This document shows positions 1 to 21,696 of a stretch of DNA of 64,000 bases, one piece after another; positions within the stretch are counted from its first letter, which is position 1; each line of letters begins with the position of its first letter. The stretch spans positions 1,947,760 through 2,011,759 of the forward strand of contig ML133432.1 in NCBI GenBank assembly GCA_003864495.1, read 5' to 3'. The DNA comes from Nemopilema nomurai. Lineage: Eukaryota; Cnidaria; Scyphozoa; Rhizostomeae; Rhizostomatidae. Below the pieces are notes generated by a model. The model did not search any database. It saw only the letters and a program-made list of their open reading frames with translations, and was not told where the DNA came from. The position numbers were made by a program, and so were the translations under genes.

Positions 1-81
1 TAATATGCTGCTCTATAATAATATGCTGCTCTATAAAGGGCTGATGAAGAGAAGTAAAAAGATAGTCAAGGACATAAACAT

Positions 82-3000
82 TCAAGTAGAGATTTTATGA
101 AGATTGAAGCTACCTCTTTGCTGAAATCCACTGGTTTTCTTTGCATGCAGAAGATCATGCTGCATTTTATTTCTCATGGAGCTGAAATTAACGCCACATT
201 TGGTGCATCTAAAAGGCTTTTCAACGAGAAGAACTGACTGGGCCAGGCGGCTCTTCGTCTTCTTAGAAGTTCTACGTTGCTCACATGGCTCTCTGCTATC
301 TACAACAGATAAAAAACTATGCATATCATCAGATCCAGATAAGGATCTAGATTCTTGCAAACAATTAATGCTTCATATCTTAATTAAGTTTTTTTTAATC
401 TTCTTCTCCTATCCCATTTACGATTTGATGCTAAATTATGCTCACCATACTCATATTTTCGACGCTTTTGTGTTATCTGACATGAAATTTTTTCTAAACT
501 GGTGAAAAATACCAAATAATGCACCTTTTATTGTAATGTTGCCTACCGTATGCTTTGGAGATACAGCTATTGTGTGCAATAACCATAATTGATCTTAACA
601 ACTGACTATAACATTGATTCATAAGTAACTTCAACCCTTGCCATTAAATGTAAGGTGAAAATTTCTAAGGAAATACATCAATTTCGAAATTTTGGACCTG
701 AGCAGCACCAATAGTTGGATGATGAAAATTATTCACAGGTCTCTTAGAAGCACAATAACAAATGAATGGCCATTGGGTTAGCAGTTCTTTTCATCCACAA
801 ACCCTGTTAGTGAAGGTAAGCTCTTTGGTGGCTAAGCAAGCCTCCTGCCAAGGCCATCACAGATAGAAATTTAAGATGAGAGCTTGTCAACTGTTAAAAT
901 TGGTAACAAACATGTTTTTGCGTAAGAATTATTTCCAACACAAAACTACAAAGTAACACCTATTCATTAGTCATGAGTACAACCTTGGGAATTAGCATTC
1001 CAGTGCCGGTGGAATCTGAGAAATGGTGCTTCTATACTATTGGCATCATTCAGAATGGATCAAAGCAAGTAGAGATCTATGAAGCATCTTTCAAAGACCT
1101 TGGTCTTAGTCCCTGTTCCCCTTCTACTAGCTTCCCGTCTTTTTGCAATTTCTCCTGTTAGCACTCATCCCTTTTCATTGTGTCATTTGTCAAAGTAACC
1201 ACATCTGTGCTTCCCATAACACATTCAACAGCTTCTTTTCCTCATCTCTCTCTCTAGAATCACATACTCCATTAGTCAGTTGATGGTGTTTGTCCAAAGC
1301 ATAAAATTAGTGCTATCAAACAGATCCCACACAACATCACACAGATTCAACTTTATTTCTGCCAGCACAATTGAACATTATTTCCGTCTGTCTGTTACTT
1401 TTTCTTGAGTACCACACATTTTTAACAACATCATTCAGAGCTAAAGCAGATTTGTTCCCTCAAAGCATTTTCTCAAAACACTTTTTATAACTTGCCACTG
1501 ATGATAGACAAACAGTTCGCTGTTACACTCTTTTCCATATTAATATGCACGTCAAGGCTGCTCTTTTTGTACTCTATCATAACTCTTCCTAAAGGTATCT
1601 TTTATTCCCTTAAAGTAATAATCATTGTGCTATTTGCAGCTTGCAAATTCTTCACATTCACAACTCAAATTCTCACACACACAAAATTCTCTAACAAAAA
1701 TGTGTGTTCAGTGTCCAGTTGAAAATGTGTCCTTGTAGCTCCAAGGGTTAATGTGAAATGCCCAATGAACCAATAGATACATTAAATCTTGTGGAAAGCT
1801 TATTCATACATCCCCTTCTTGTCATTTTTGTGTCTGTCTCTGAATTGGCAATCTTATCTGGATTGGCCAGAAGACCAGTGGATGGCAACTCTCTGAGGTT
1901 GGTCATGCCCTCAGGTTCATAAGGGCTCTAGATGGGTGTGGTTGCAACATGGTTCTGAACCATTGTTTATCTTCAGAACGTACCATTATGACAGGTAAGT
2001 ATTTTGTTTACCAACAGCAGCAGCCCATGAGTAGACTAAATACAACCATTCTTGGTCATGGGACAGGGGTGACTATAGGGGTAGCATTCTAAAGTGCTTT
2101 ATTCATCACATGTAGGAGAGCCTGGCTACTACATTGTGTGTGCCATTCTGGTTGTGGCTGATCTGGTATTTCAAGCAAATATTGACAATAGGGATCAATT
2201 TCCTTATAACTAGATATGTATCCTATAACTGCCACCATGTCAAATTATCAGGTATGATTTAGAGACCACTTAATTGTAGTTCTCAACTGCAGTGCTCAGG
2301 CTGCTATCCAGGTGTACATGCTTGGACCACAGGAGCTCAAAGTAATACAGTTGCCACTGTTTCAATTATGTTCATTGCCAGTCATAGCCTATTATTATAA
2401 ATGACTTTAGAAAGCCATGAAATTCCTCCCTTAAAAGTTTGAAAGGGGATGAAGTCTTTCCATAATGTTTCATTACACATCAAGTGTCCATTCAGTGGAA
2501 ACTTTGAGTACTACTTTCAAAGGTCTTGCAAAGTTTTTAACAATTCATCTTGCAATAAAACAAAATACAATCTACAGGATCATTCTGGTTGCCTAAATAA
2601 AGGATTTACCCATCTCTGGATACAAGGGAGGCTTGCAATTCCAGGTTTAGGACTTTTCTATGCTGCAAACCAAAATAACAGAGACAACAATTGCACTAAA
2701 AAACAATAAAGGTACAAAAGGCTGCTTAAAAGCAATAACATGTAAATAGATAAACATTACAAAATGGTTCCACATGAACAAAATGTAGGCTTTAAAAACA
2801 CCATTTTTGAAAATCCAATATGGCAATTTAAATATGGGTAGAATAAAGGCTTTTAAGGTGTTCCAAAAATGATTCACTACTCTTACTTATTGCTCAATTT
2901 TTAAAGTTGCAGCTCGATTGACGTGAACTGCAGGCAGGACACAGGAAGTGCTCTAATCAACACATTTATCAAGTCATATCCTAAAATGTGTGTGTGTGTA

Positions 3001-3618
3001 TATATGCCCATCTATTCAAAATACTTGAATGGACACATTGATATGCTTACAAAATTTACATAATGAAACCCGACGAGATACAACTGCTATGATGTTGCTC
3101 ACTAGTTCCATATTAAGTAAATTTAACTAATATGAAAAAGGGTTAAATAATACAGCAAACAGTTGAAATAATAGCCGAGATTCAACGCAGTTGAAAGTAA
3201 ATATTTATCTGTTTCTAGGAAATACAGCACACCTGCTTTCCAGTCCTTGAGAATCAGGAAGAGACGCTCTCGTTGCCATTTCTGATACTTGACCAAAAGT
3301 AATGCAGTTTTTGAATTATTCGAACCATGTTTTTGTAGTACTCTAGTAGCATTTAAAAACATACGGAATTCTTATTGGTTATGAAAAAAGAAACCCATGA
3401 TAAAATATTTCATCTAGTCCCAATGTAGTTTTCTTACCATTAATGGCTTCTTCGGAGCTCTGATCAGGCATTGATTCAGCAGGTGTCTTCTTAAAATTTC
3501 CAAACAACGAATGAAATCGCATATGAAGTGACAACTTCTCTGGGTCTTTGAACTTTTTCTGGCAAACACTGCAAACAGGTTCTTCAATGCTCTGAGTATG
3601 GGTCAGTCGCCGCTCCAT
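82..3618 (-). CDS. C2H2 zinc-finger protein, two exons
   Basis: A small minus-strand gene that probably encodes a nucleic-acid-binding protein of about 150 residues. The first exon runs 3618 to 3438, starts MERRLTH and contains one classical finger (C-x2-C-x12-H-x3-H, beginning CSVCQKKF). It ends in phase 1 at a GTAAGA donor. The second exon runs 353 to 82, follows a TTTGCAAG acceptor and completes the codon in frame. It carries a second finger of the same spacing (CTKCGVNF) after a basic stretch, and ends in a TGA. Splicing leaves a 3.1-kb intron. The frame is also open 5' of the chosen Met for about a dozen codons, back to a stop next to a possible acceptor, so an upstream exon cannot be excluded. 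Two isolated fingers do not identify a subfamily, and no partner or target can be named. Additional exons inside the intron are possible. Confidence 0.6.
354..3437 (-). other. Intron of the zinc-finger gene
   Basis: AT-rich sequence with no convincing exon on either strand. A short TG/TA microsatellite lies near 2989-3004. Small open frames such as the hydrophobic one at 2647-2877 (minus) look like chance frames in AT-rich DNA. Confidence 0.4.
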
Positions 3619-3642
3619 TGCCACCGCAAAATTGCTATGCAA

Positions 3643-4760
3643 ATTAGCCCAGGCCTATGCCTTTTCGGAGCTGAGATCAAATCGGTAAAGCAACGTTTGG
3701 TTGAGGCTCAATTCAGCCAAATACTAAACAACACATTGAAGCTCTCTATTTCTCAATATTCTGGAGGAAATTCTCGGTCAACACTAAATGTAAATGCAGA
3801 AAATGCCCTTGAAACTGAAACCAGTCGTTGCATCCTTCTCAGTTTCATCATCGCAAGTGCGGGAATATACAGTATCAGTACGCATGCGTTGTGAGCTTGA
3901 TTGTTTTAGGCAATTGTCTTTCATTTATGACTGTGTCTGGATAGGGAATTTTTTGACCGCTACTTCTACAACTATCATCTGCAGAAAATTCAATGCATAC
4001 TGGCGGTTGGCGACAACTGTATTACACCAAGCGTAAACACATCTCTCCAAAACACAAAATGCCAACGAGGATTTTTATGATTCATAAGTCTATAAGGATA
4101 ACGAATATTGAAAATGATGCTTTCATCAAACAAAATGGCTCACTTCTAATGTGCTGGCAAAACCCCCACGATCCCATGAGACAAAGACCTGGTTCTTTTC
4201 ATTAGGTTTACTTTCAGAGCCCGTTCAATAATTTCATCCTACGAAAAAGTCGGAAACTGTTTTTGCCATACTTTTTACTATCATGCAGGTTGAAAGCCCA
4301 CGCTGCTGTTGAAGCCTTTCTTTATCTACTCACCGCCAAGCACAAAAGTGGTGCTCCAGATGGAGGTTAATTTCCGCTTTAAAGTATCTAAACATTGATC
4401 AAGATCATCTTGATTTGACAATCTCAGAATTAAGTATGGAAAGCTTAAACTCTTCTTTCGCAACAATTCTTGCTTTCTAGGCCAGAATATTTACAGTAGA
4501 GCTTAGCTAACCTTACAATTCACATTTTACAATAAGAGTAGCTTCATAGGTACGTATGCTTGATATACAAAAAAGATTGCTTGTGCCATTATTATGCTTC
4601 GTCCAGCGCGGCCGATGATGCAGGAGATGATGAAGTAAAGACATGTGTGGGATGGCAGCGTGTGGGATGGCAGCGGATGATCATAACTAATGATGCCACC
4701 TAGATGGAACATAATTAAACAAATCACTATAAAAAGTTGAATGACGAGAAGGGATCATCA
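3643..4760. other. Gene-poor spacer, zinc-finger gene 5' side
   Basis: This is upstream of the minus-strand zinc-finger gene and may include its promoter. A few CpG-containing stretches are present near 3870-3900. I see no recognisable gene, TATA box or RNA. Confidence 0.3.
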
Positions 4761-5082
4761 GACATCACGAATGAAGAAATTTCATCAACAGGAGTCGGCA
4801 GCAAACGATGCATTGTTTCTGCAAATGCAGAGCTAAGCCAAAATCAGGCAAGAGACCTTTGAAGTGCCGGGTTGACGTCCAGGTGGGTTAACTCTGTCTC
4901 ATGGGTGGCTCTTCAGCCTTGGTTGGCAGCCCCCCTAGTGATGGAGTCACGAAACAAATACTGAGGGATGGAAAACCCAGATACAACCAACCCCATAATT
5001 TCATGGTATAATGAGATCTTCTAATCAAATAGAAAACAACGAAGTAAACCGGAGCGGATCCTCAGGTGAAGGTATCGCTTGC

Positions 5083-5202
5083 GGCATGGGTACTGGTGGC
5101 ATGGGTACTGGTGGCATGGGTACTGGTGGCATGGGTACTGGTGGCATGGGTACTGGTGGCATGGGTACTGGTGGCATGGGTACTGGTGGCATGGGTACTG
5201 GT
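5083..5202 (+). repeat. 15-bp minisatellite, 8 perfect units, in LINE ORF
   Basis: Eight identical copies of GGCATGGGTACTGGT. The unit length keeps the frame, and the repeat translates as GMGTG in the LINE reading frame just before a segment that matches the usual pre-RT region. Perfect identity between units inside an otherwise heavily decayed element implies recent expansion or homogenisation. Confidence 0.9.
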
Positions 5203-6511
5203 GACACGCAGCCAGGCCCAGCTCGTCATCCTTCTACTGCAAATGCGAAAACCAAATGAACCAACGAATTAAACAAGATTATTATGAAATGCTATTTAAA
5301 ATGATCTGAAAAAGTGGATTTCGTAAAAGGATGTTGACCATCTGGAATGACATTAGACTCTTTCAAGTAACAGAACAACAGCTTGCTGGCAAAGCATTAT
5401 GTGTCAAAAATCGAGGTTGGTTGTCACAAGTTGAAATCGAAGAAATAAAAAGAGAAAACAGGGTAGAGACAGTACAAGTGCAAACAGAGGAAGATGAGCG
5501 ATGAGAGAGAACAGAAGTAGTCAAAGAGACCAATATGATACAGAGCTTTAAAGCAATAGAATGCACTGATGAAAAGAGAGAGATTCTGCAGAAAATAGAA
5601 GGAAAGTTAAATGGAACTGAGAACCAAGACTGAAGTAGTAAACAAAGACATCAGCAAAATTATTACAAATAACATGACCGAGACTAATATCTTAATTCGA
5701 GCAGGAGCGAGTTTAATAAATGATCTTGTTGGGGCAAAGAAAGAAGACGGACTGAATGAGATACCGTGGTGGAAAAGAAGAATACAAAACCAGATCACGA
5801 GAAGCGACATCAGCAAACTGAAAGAATGGGAAAAGTTAAAGAACAAGAATAAAGAAACAAAGGCTTGGAAGTAAACCACGTAAAGACAGGAGTGAAAACT
5901 GTCATAGAAGAACTGAAACAAAGAATAAAATAAAAAGATAACATGAAACATGATAACAAGAAAAAACTTCAAGCAACAACTGTGAAAAATGCCAAAATGA
6001 AAGTCATCTGGATCAGATGGATTACATGGACACTGGTTAAAAAGCTTCACAACGTTACATGACACAATAGTTTAACGATTCGGAGAAATATTAACATCTG
6101 GGGAAAGAACTAGCTGGATGGTAAATGGTATAACGACTTTGATCGTGAAAGATAACACAAAAGGAAATCTGGTGTCAAATTTTGGCCAATAACGTGTCTG
6201 CCAATGATTTGGAAGTTGTTTACTGGAATAATTGCGGAGGAAATACACAGCCATTTAGAGTCAAACAACATACTATCAGTAAAACAGAAAGGGCTGCAGA
6301 AAAAAGAGTACGGGAACCAAAGATCAATTACCTATAGATAAAATGACACTGAAAAACTGCAAGAAGAGAATGACCAATTTGTAGTTGGCATGGATAGACT
6401 ATAAGAAGGCGTTTGATATGGTGCCACATTTGCAGCTGTTAGAATATTTTCGTTTGTAAAACATTACATCGAATGTGACTGGAGTGTTGAAGACATCACT
6501 GACATCAATTT

Positions 6512-7210
6512 ATGAAACAGTTGAAGACATCACTGACCACAAGAGGAATAACACTAGGAGAAATAAATATCAAAAGACGCATTTTCCAAGGCGACCGTTT
6601 GTCACAGATCTTATTTGTTTTAGAATTGATTTCACTGGCAAAGCTGCTTATTAATATGAAAGATGGCCACCATCTCGGAAAGATTAAGCCAAAAGTAAAT
6701 CATTTGCTTTAAATGAATGACTTGAAGCTCTATGCAAGATATGAAAACGAGTTAGACACTCTTATCCAGACAATCAGGGTGTATAGTAAAGACATAAGAA
6801 TGGACTTTGGAATCGAAAAATGTGCGATGATTCAGATGAAGAGAAGAAACTTTGTAATGAGCAAAGGAATTGAATTGCCAAATGGCAAGACGATAAGATC
6901 ACTAGATGATCAAGAGGGGTATAAGTATTTAGGAATTCTTCAATTTAATGATATAAAGCACCAGGAAATGAAGAGAAGTTAAAGTGATATAAAATATGTC
7001 AGAAGAGTGATAGAAATACTAAAATCGCATCTGAATGGTGGAAATGTCATCCAAGCCATAAATGCAAAGTCGGTGTCCATAATACGATGCAGTGCAGGAA
7101 TATTGGATTGGACAAAATTAGAATTACAAGAGCTGGACAGACAAACAAGGAAGCTGTTAAACGTATATGGAGCACTACATCCTCAAGCTGATGTAGACCG
7201 ATTATACTAG
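6512..7210 (+). pseudogene. LINE reverse transcriptase remnants
   Basis: Three consecutive open fragments (6512-6712, 6713-6982, 7007-7210) are pieces of one reverse transcriptase. They carry IFQGDRLSQILFVLEL, then MNDLKLYARYENELD where an xMDD-type box is expected, then GIEKCAMIQMKR, GYKYLGIL, and DWTKLELQELDRQTRKLL. The order and spacing match RLE-type LINE polymerases. Stops separate the fragments. The Asp-to-Asn change and the stop at the preceding position would abolish polymerase activity. Confidence 0.85.
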
Positions 7211-7311
7211 AAGGGAGCAGAGAGAGGCAGAGAATTGTTAAGTATTGAAGAATGCGTCAAGATCGAGCAAACTAATATTGGCTTTACATGTACAACATCA
7301 ACGAAAGGTAA

Positions 7312-7997
7312 TTGGCTGAAGTCAGGAGAGAGGGTATTGTATCTGACGAAGGTGACCCGAAAGATAAGAAGAAAGAGCTAACAAAGGAAAGGATGCACAA
7401 ATACCTCCAAAAGAAACTTCATCCAGTATTCTACAAGGAAACAATGGATGTACGAGATGAAGGGAACTCATGGGACTGGCTTAAGTACGGATACCTTAAG
7501 AAAGAAACGGAGGGGACAGTTTTAGCGGCACAAGACCAAGCCTTGAGAACGAATTAGATAAAGAGAAATATTGATATAATGAAAGTATTTCATAAAAGTG
7601 CAGAATGTGTGGTGAAAGGTAAGAGACAATGCCAAAAATTAGCGAAAAGAGAATACAAAAGCTGGAGACATGACAAAGTGGCAGCCGTCTTTCATTGGTA
7701 CCTGTGCAATAATTCGAGTGCGACGACAAGTACTACAACCACATAGTGACAAAAGAAAATAAGGTACTTAAAAATGACGAAGTATTATTACTATGGGACT
7801 TTTCTATTCAAACTGAAACTCGCACCGATCATAACAAACTAGACATCATGTTAAAGAACAAGAAAGAAAAGACTTGCCAAATAATCGATGTGCCATGTCC
7901 ATTTGACTCTCGACCGAAGCAGAGAGAGGCGAAGAAACTAGATCACCACAGCGACCTTAAATATATCAAATTTTGGAAATGTAGAAGAACGACGTAA
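7312..7997 (+). pseudogene. LINE C-terminal zinc knuckle and endonuclease remnants
   Basis: Pieces following the reverse transcriptase. WLKYGYLKKETEGTVLAAQ ends the first. CRMCGE then starts a degraded knuckle at about 7600. KREYKSWRHDKVAAVFHWYL continues in another frame. The 7746-7997 fragment (LLLWDFSIQTETRTDHNKLD, then CQIIDVPCPFDSR) occupies the place of the PD-(D/E)xK endonuclease, but the usual Arg-Pro-Asp is altered to Lys-Leu-Asp. At least two frameshifts lie between the pieces. Confidence 0.8.
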
Positions 7998-8244
7998 AGC
8001 AGTTTGCAATAATACCAATTGTTTTAGGCGCACTTGAAGTAGTGTCAAAACGATTCTCGAAACATAACCAATAGTTACATTGCAGCACTAGACTTTGACC
8101 AAGGAGTACAACCATTACAGAAAGCATGTCTCATAGGCACGGCCAGGACTATTAGAAAAGTACTGGACATAAAAGAATATATAGAAGGAAGACCTAGTTA
8201 TGTTTTCGATACAAACAGTATGCACAATTTCTTGAATTACGGGA

Positions 8245-11204
8245 TGTCACCTGAAAGTGGACAATGCATTGCCAGTTACACTGTGATAATTACTGATAAT
8301 AATCATAAATAGAAAAGGGTGACAGAAACATTGATAATGGCAGCTCAAGAGCAGGCAATCAGAGCCTAATCGTTGCCGTGAGCGAAATGGTTTTCTAAAC
8401 TTAGTTTTTTGGAAAGCCGCATTGAACAGGTTGTAACTATGTTTCGATAGATTTTCATCTGAAGTTTTGCTAGTTGAAATTTCATCTTCAATTTTTCTTG
8501 GCAAAGCGGTCTAAAGCCATTTTTCAACTTTCTGCTCCATTATTGTGGCTCAAGCTTAAATTTTTAATTTACCTCTGAGGCTTTTTTCTGTTCAAGAGAA
8601 ATATCTTCATAATTGGCACAAATTTCCAAAAAGTGTGCCAGGGCAGCTTTAACTCGGAGAAGGGAGGGCAAATGTCTAAAAGTGGCAGTAAATTTCGCCA
8701 CTGGTCAATACTTATCGTTTTCTGCATCCATCCCTTATATAAATCAAAATTCTAACGTCAAAAAAATTTATTTCTTATTTGCTTAGAAAGTAAAAAATTT
8801 AAAATTTAAGTTAGAGGAGTGAAAGGGTAAGAAGATGATTGTTGTGCTTTTTAAGGCTGGTCGGTGTGTGGTAGCAAAATCCACTGTGAAATAAACACGA
8901 TATATGTATATATATATATACTATTTACAAGTTATTATTATAATTAATTCTATTCGTGACAACGAACGATTTTGACAACTTGAAAACTTCACTTCAAAAC
9001 TACTCCAACTACTCCCCAACTTGAGCACGCCTCTCCCAACTCCAACTGAGCTAAACAATAAATCCATCAATCAATTACTCTAACACAACAAGATGCAGCT
9101 AAGCGTGCTTAAAAACCAATATCGACTACGGACAGCATAATAATATTAAGAACAAAATAGCAACGATATTTATTCTAAACTTATATTACAACATGATGCC
9201 TTATGAATTTATTTGAGATGCCTTATTTGAAAACCTTGCTACCTTTGCTGATGATGACTCTGTCTTTTGCCTTTTTTGACTAACTATGTTGCAATTAATA
9301 ATATTAGTCTGTTATATGAGATGAGTTAGATGTCTGTTAAAAATAAGAAAAAAGAGACAATTAGAGACTTGCAGGTTCCTATGAGTAAGCTGTATGCCAT
9401 GCTGAATTCACCACAGCTGGGACAGATTCGTGTTTATGTTGGTCTTCATTGTCGTCAACCATTAATTTTAGTGGAAAACCAGCGTTTACACGTTGGAGAG
9501 GCCTTTAGATTTATATTTGATACGCATTCCATGTCTCAACTTCCGTAAATACCATTCTTTCCGTTCATTCTCAACTTCCGCAAATAGCATTCTTCCCGAA
9601 CTGTCAGTCTGGTACACAGGGTATAAACCAAGGAATTGGAAATTGAAAATCCATTGAATAAATGCCACCTCTTGGGGCTTTTTATGACATTTGGCACAAG
9701 AAGCTGCTTTGAAAGATTCAAACATTTGATTTAATTTCGTGAGAAGCATATTTTCCTGAGCTTAATTACTTGTTTTAATTTGCGCAGTCAGTTTGCTAGA
9801 AAGATTAGGGCAGCCGATTTTCAAAACTTTCCCCTTATAGGGCACTGCTTTAGAGTCATTGTTTACATCAGGTAGCGTAAATAAAAGAGATTGAGTGTGG
9901 GAGCAGTGAGCTTGCATGAAGAGAAAAAGTTCCTACACTTCTCATTCGCTGGCCATTGACATATGGTTGAATGCTTCTTTAAAGCTGAATGGATTATCCC
10001 AGCAAGTACTCGTGGCATCATGATAAAAAGAGCAAGAGTTCTCAGATATAATCGTTGATATTTATCATTAAATTACAGTTATATACAGCATAGTTCCTTC
10101 AGTTTCTTATCTCAGGATTATCAGGACACAATCTTTGTAGTAATAGCTTCACCCTATGTTAGAAGAAGATTTGCGCTGCTTGGGCCATCAATTTGTTTGC
10201 AGCTTTTGGCTTCATCCAATACTTGAGCAATTGGTGTTGTTCGATTGATAGATCAACCTCAGGGCTGTGTTGCAATGCCAATCAACTAGCAGAAAATTGA
10301 CAAATCGTGTTAAGAACCAGGGGCGGATCTAGCGAAAATACTGAGTGGAGCAAAAATTGAGGGGGTTTAGGAGCGGAGCCCCCGAAAAACATTTTATGAC
10401 CACGCCCTTTAGATTCTCTGAAAGCGACTTTTATTTCATGCGAATCTCAGATAAAATTTTTAACTAGCACATACTTTTAAATAGAGCTAGTAGCAATTTA
10501 GAGGTTATAATTTTTTTTTAAAATAACTGCTAAAAACTGTACTTTAGTTGACGGAATTCTTTCGCAACAAAAACAAGCAAGTGCATATAATTTAATTTTA
10601 GATATCAATAATGTGCTTATTTCTATCAAAATTTACTGATTTGTGTATGAGCTACCACAGTGCAACAATAAGAACTTTCTTACACATTTCCTGCAACCAG
10701 TGCCTTGATTCCCCTCCTTTACTGTTCAACTCGACTCCTTTTAGAGGCTTTGGTATCAAAAGTAGTTTGATTTTGATTAGATTTTAATTATTTAATCGAT
10801 CATTGATGAATTCTGCTAAAAGAAAGAAATTTGTAATATGTGGGTAGCCCTCTCAATAGTGCTTATTTCTTCCCAGGCCATCCCTTCTAGCATGCAAGTG
10901 GTATGTGTTTGCATTGTGTTTCTCGCGTATGTGTGTTTGTGTCATTGGTATCAATCTGTTGTGTTGTGTATTTAGTCGGATTATTCTAATCACGAAAGGA
11001 TGGTCACGACAAGTCACGAAAGAATGGAATTTCACACTAAACGCTTTTGTTGTATTAGCCGACTACCTGAGCGACTTGTGCCCTTTAATCATATTGATGC
11101 CTTTGAAAGCTTCCTTCGCGGTGGTTTTTCGCTGAAATAGCAGTTTGTTCGTCGGTAGAAGTGTCATTCTTATCAGTTTCAAAAATTCACCTATGTAATC
11201 GTAA
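8245..11204. other. Gene-poor spacer
   Basis: AT-rich DNA with a TATATA microsatellite near 8905-8922. An isolated CAGGGGCGGAT hAT-like terminus sits at 10318, followed by a G-rich tract, with no partner end that I can find. A 72-codon plus frame (9330-9548) overlaps an 87-codon minus frame (9486-9749, containing CAKCHKKP). Neither resembles a known family and I do not call either one. Confidence 0.35.
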
Positions 11205-11616
11205 TACACGCTTTTTTATAAGGAACCACTTTATAGGGAACTTACATGTAGATGGTCGAAGTATTTAAAGAACTTTAACTACTAAAAACGAAATCCCTAA
11301 GGAATTTTTCGATTTGAAAATTTTTTATAACTGCAAGAATCGAGAACTTAAAAGCCGGTTCCATTCATTTGCAGCCAATACTCGCATAGATTGTTTGATA
11401 TTCGTGTATCAAGTGCTTCGTTGAGTAGTTTCCGCATATGCCGTCTCGCCCCCTCTCTATTAAGTGTTAAGGCTTATTGTAGTCAAAACAGCAAAAGTGA
11501 GAACTTAAGGAGCTTTTAAGGAACTTTTAGTACTACAATCTGATGATTTGAGGTCTACGAATAAGGAACTTTTGGAACTAGGCCTTGTGGTAGGTTCCTT
11601 ATTAAAAAAGCGTGTA
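11205..11616. mobile_element. MITE with TA target duplication
   Basis: A 412-bp non-coding element bounded by inverted repeats of about 22 bp. The left end begins CACGCTTTTTTATAAGG and the right end is its reverse complement apart from one indel. TA dinucleotides flank both ends, as expected for Tc1/mariner-type insertion. A second, 5'-truncated copy lies at 36742-36959 and shares the internal sequence, which confirms it as a dispersed family. Confidence 0.75.
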
Positions 11617-11979
11617 CTAAAAAATGCTAATGGTCCCAATTCAAACAACACATGCTGCATTTGTGAATAGCTTTTATCATCTCTAAGATGTAAGAAGACA
11701 AACAGTAGTTTGAAAGACAATTTTATGGAGTATTGAAATCGATTGTATAATATCAGTCATTAGCAACCCATCCAGATTAGCAACGTTTGACTGGCTACCA
11801 CTGAATTCAGAGCAGAGCTCCGTTCTTGAGACAAATACTCTTGATCGAGGGGCAAATCATTAATTGAAACCCTATCCCTCCCCCCCCCTCAATCCACGTT
11901 TAGAAAAGGAATAGGGCAAAGATTTCTGCAGAAGCTTTAGTTTCTCTGCACAGTCGGATGTGAAAGCCTGAAGGAAGAT

Positions 11980-12170
11980 TAATTTCATCCTGCGAATGTT
12001 GTGTCCCCTAATTTGGATACCAACATACCATATTGGGAAAGCAGACGTGTACACGCGATTTCCCGCGGGTACTCCAACACTAAGAAAACCAGGGCGCTTC
12101 TCCCGTTATTGGCCTACATCGCGTCTGTCTTGGTCTTAGTTGTTAGAAAGGTAACTTCTAACGGCTTGCA
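11980..12170 (+). promoter_or_regulatory. Probable PP2A promoter / 5' UTR
   Basis: A short CpG-richer stretch in AT-rich surroundings, directly upstream of the first PP2A coding exon. It contains CCCGCGGG near 12062 and an inverted CCAAT (ATTGG) near 12099. No TATA box is evident. The call rests on position and base composition only. Confidence 0.35.

Positions 12171-21696
<9,526 letters not shown>

Larger units (their letters stand above)
4770..8240 (+). mobile_element. Decayed non-LTR retrotransposon with RLE endonuclease
   Basis: A LINE of the group that carries a C-terminal restriction-like endonuclease (R2/R4/NeSL-type; clade not resolved). Landmarks in order on the plus strand: Gly/Met-rich N-terminus (5011-5260), a pre-RT segment (RGWLSQVEIEEI, about 5410), reverse transcriptase beginning near 6000 (SGSDGL), then PITCLPMIWKL near 6190. 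RT motif A is WIDYKKAFDMVPH near 6395. QGDRLS follows near 6590, and the catalytic box is near 6710. A conserved thumb-like segment has GYKYLGIL near 6920. A Cys-rich knuckle (CRMCGE) lies near 7600, and an endonuclease-like segment with CQIIDVPCPFDSR near 7890. The tail GTARTIRKVLDIKEY lies near 8140. The frame breaks many times. The YxDD tyrosine position is a stop codon and the first Asp is Asn, so it is inactive. Confidence 0.85.

Noticed and set aside
5607..6065. 152-codon minus-strand frame
   Set aside because: It is antisense to the LINE; the plus strand shows family-specific RT and pre-RT motifs.
11531..11560. Hammerhead-ribozyme-like CTGATGA...CGAA string (also in the 36.9-kb copy)
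   Set aside because: The GAAA core is interrupted and no flanking stems can be drawn.
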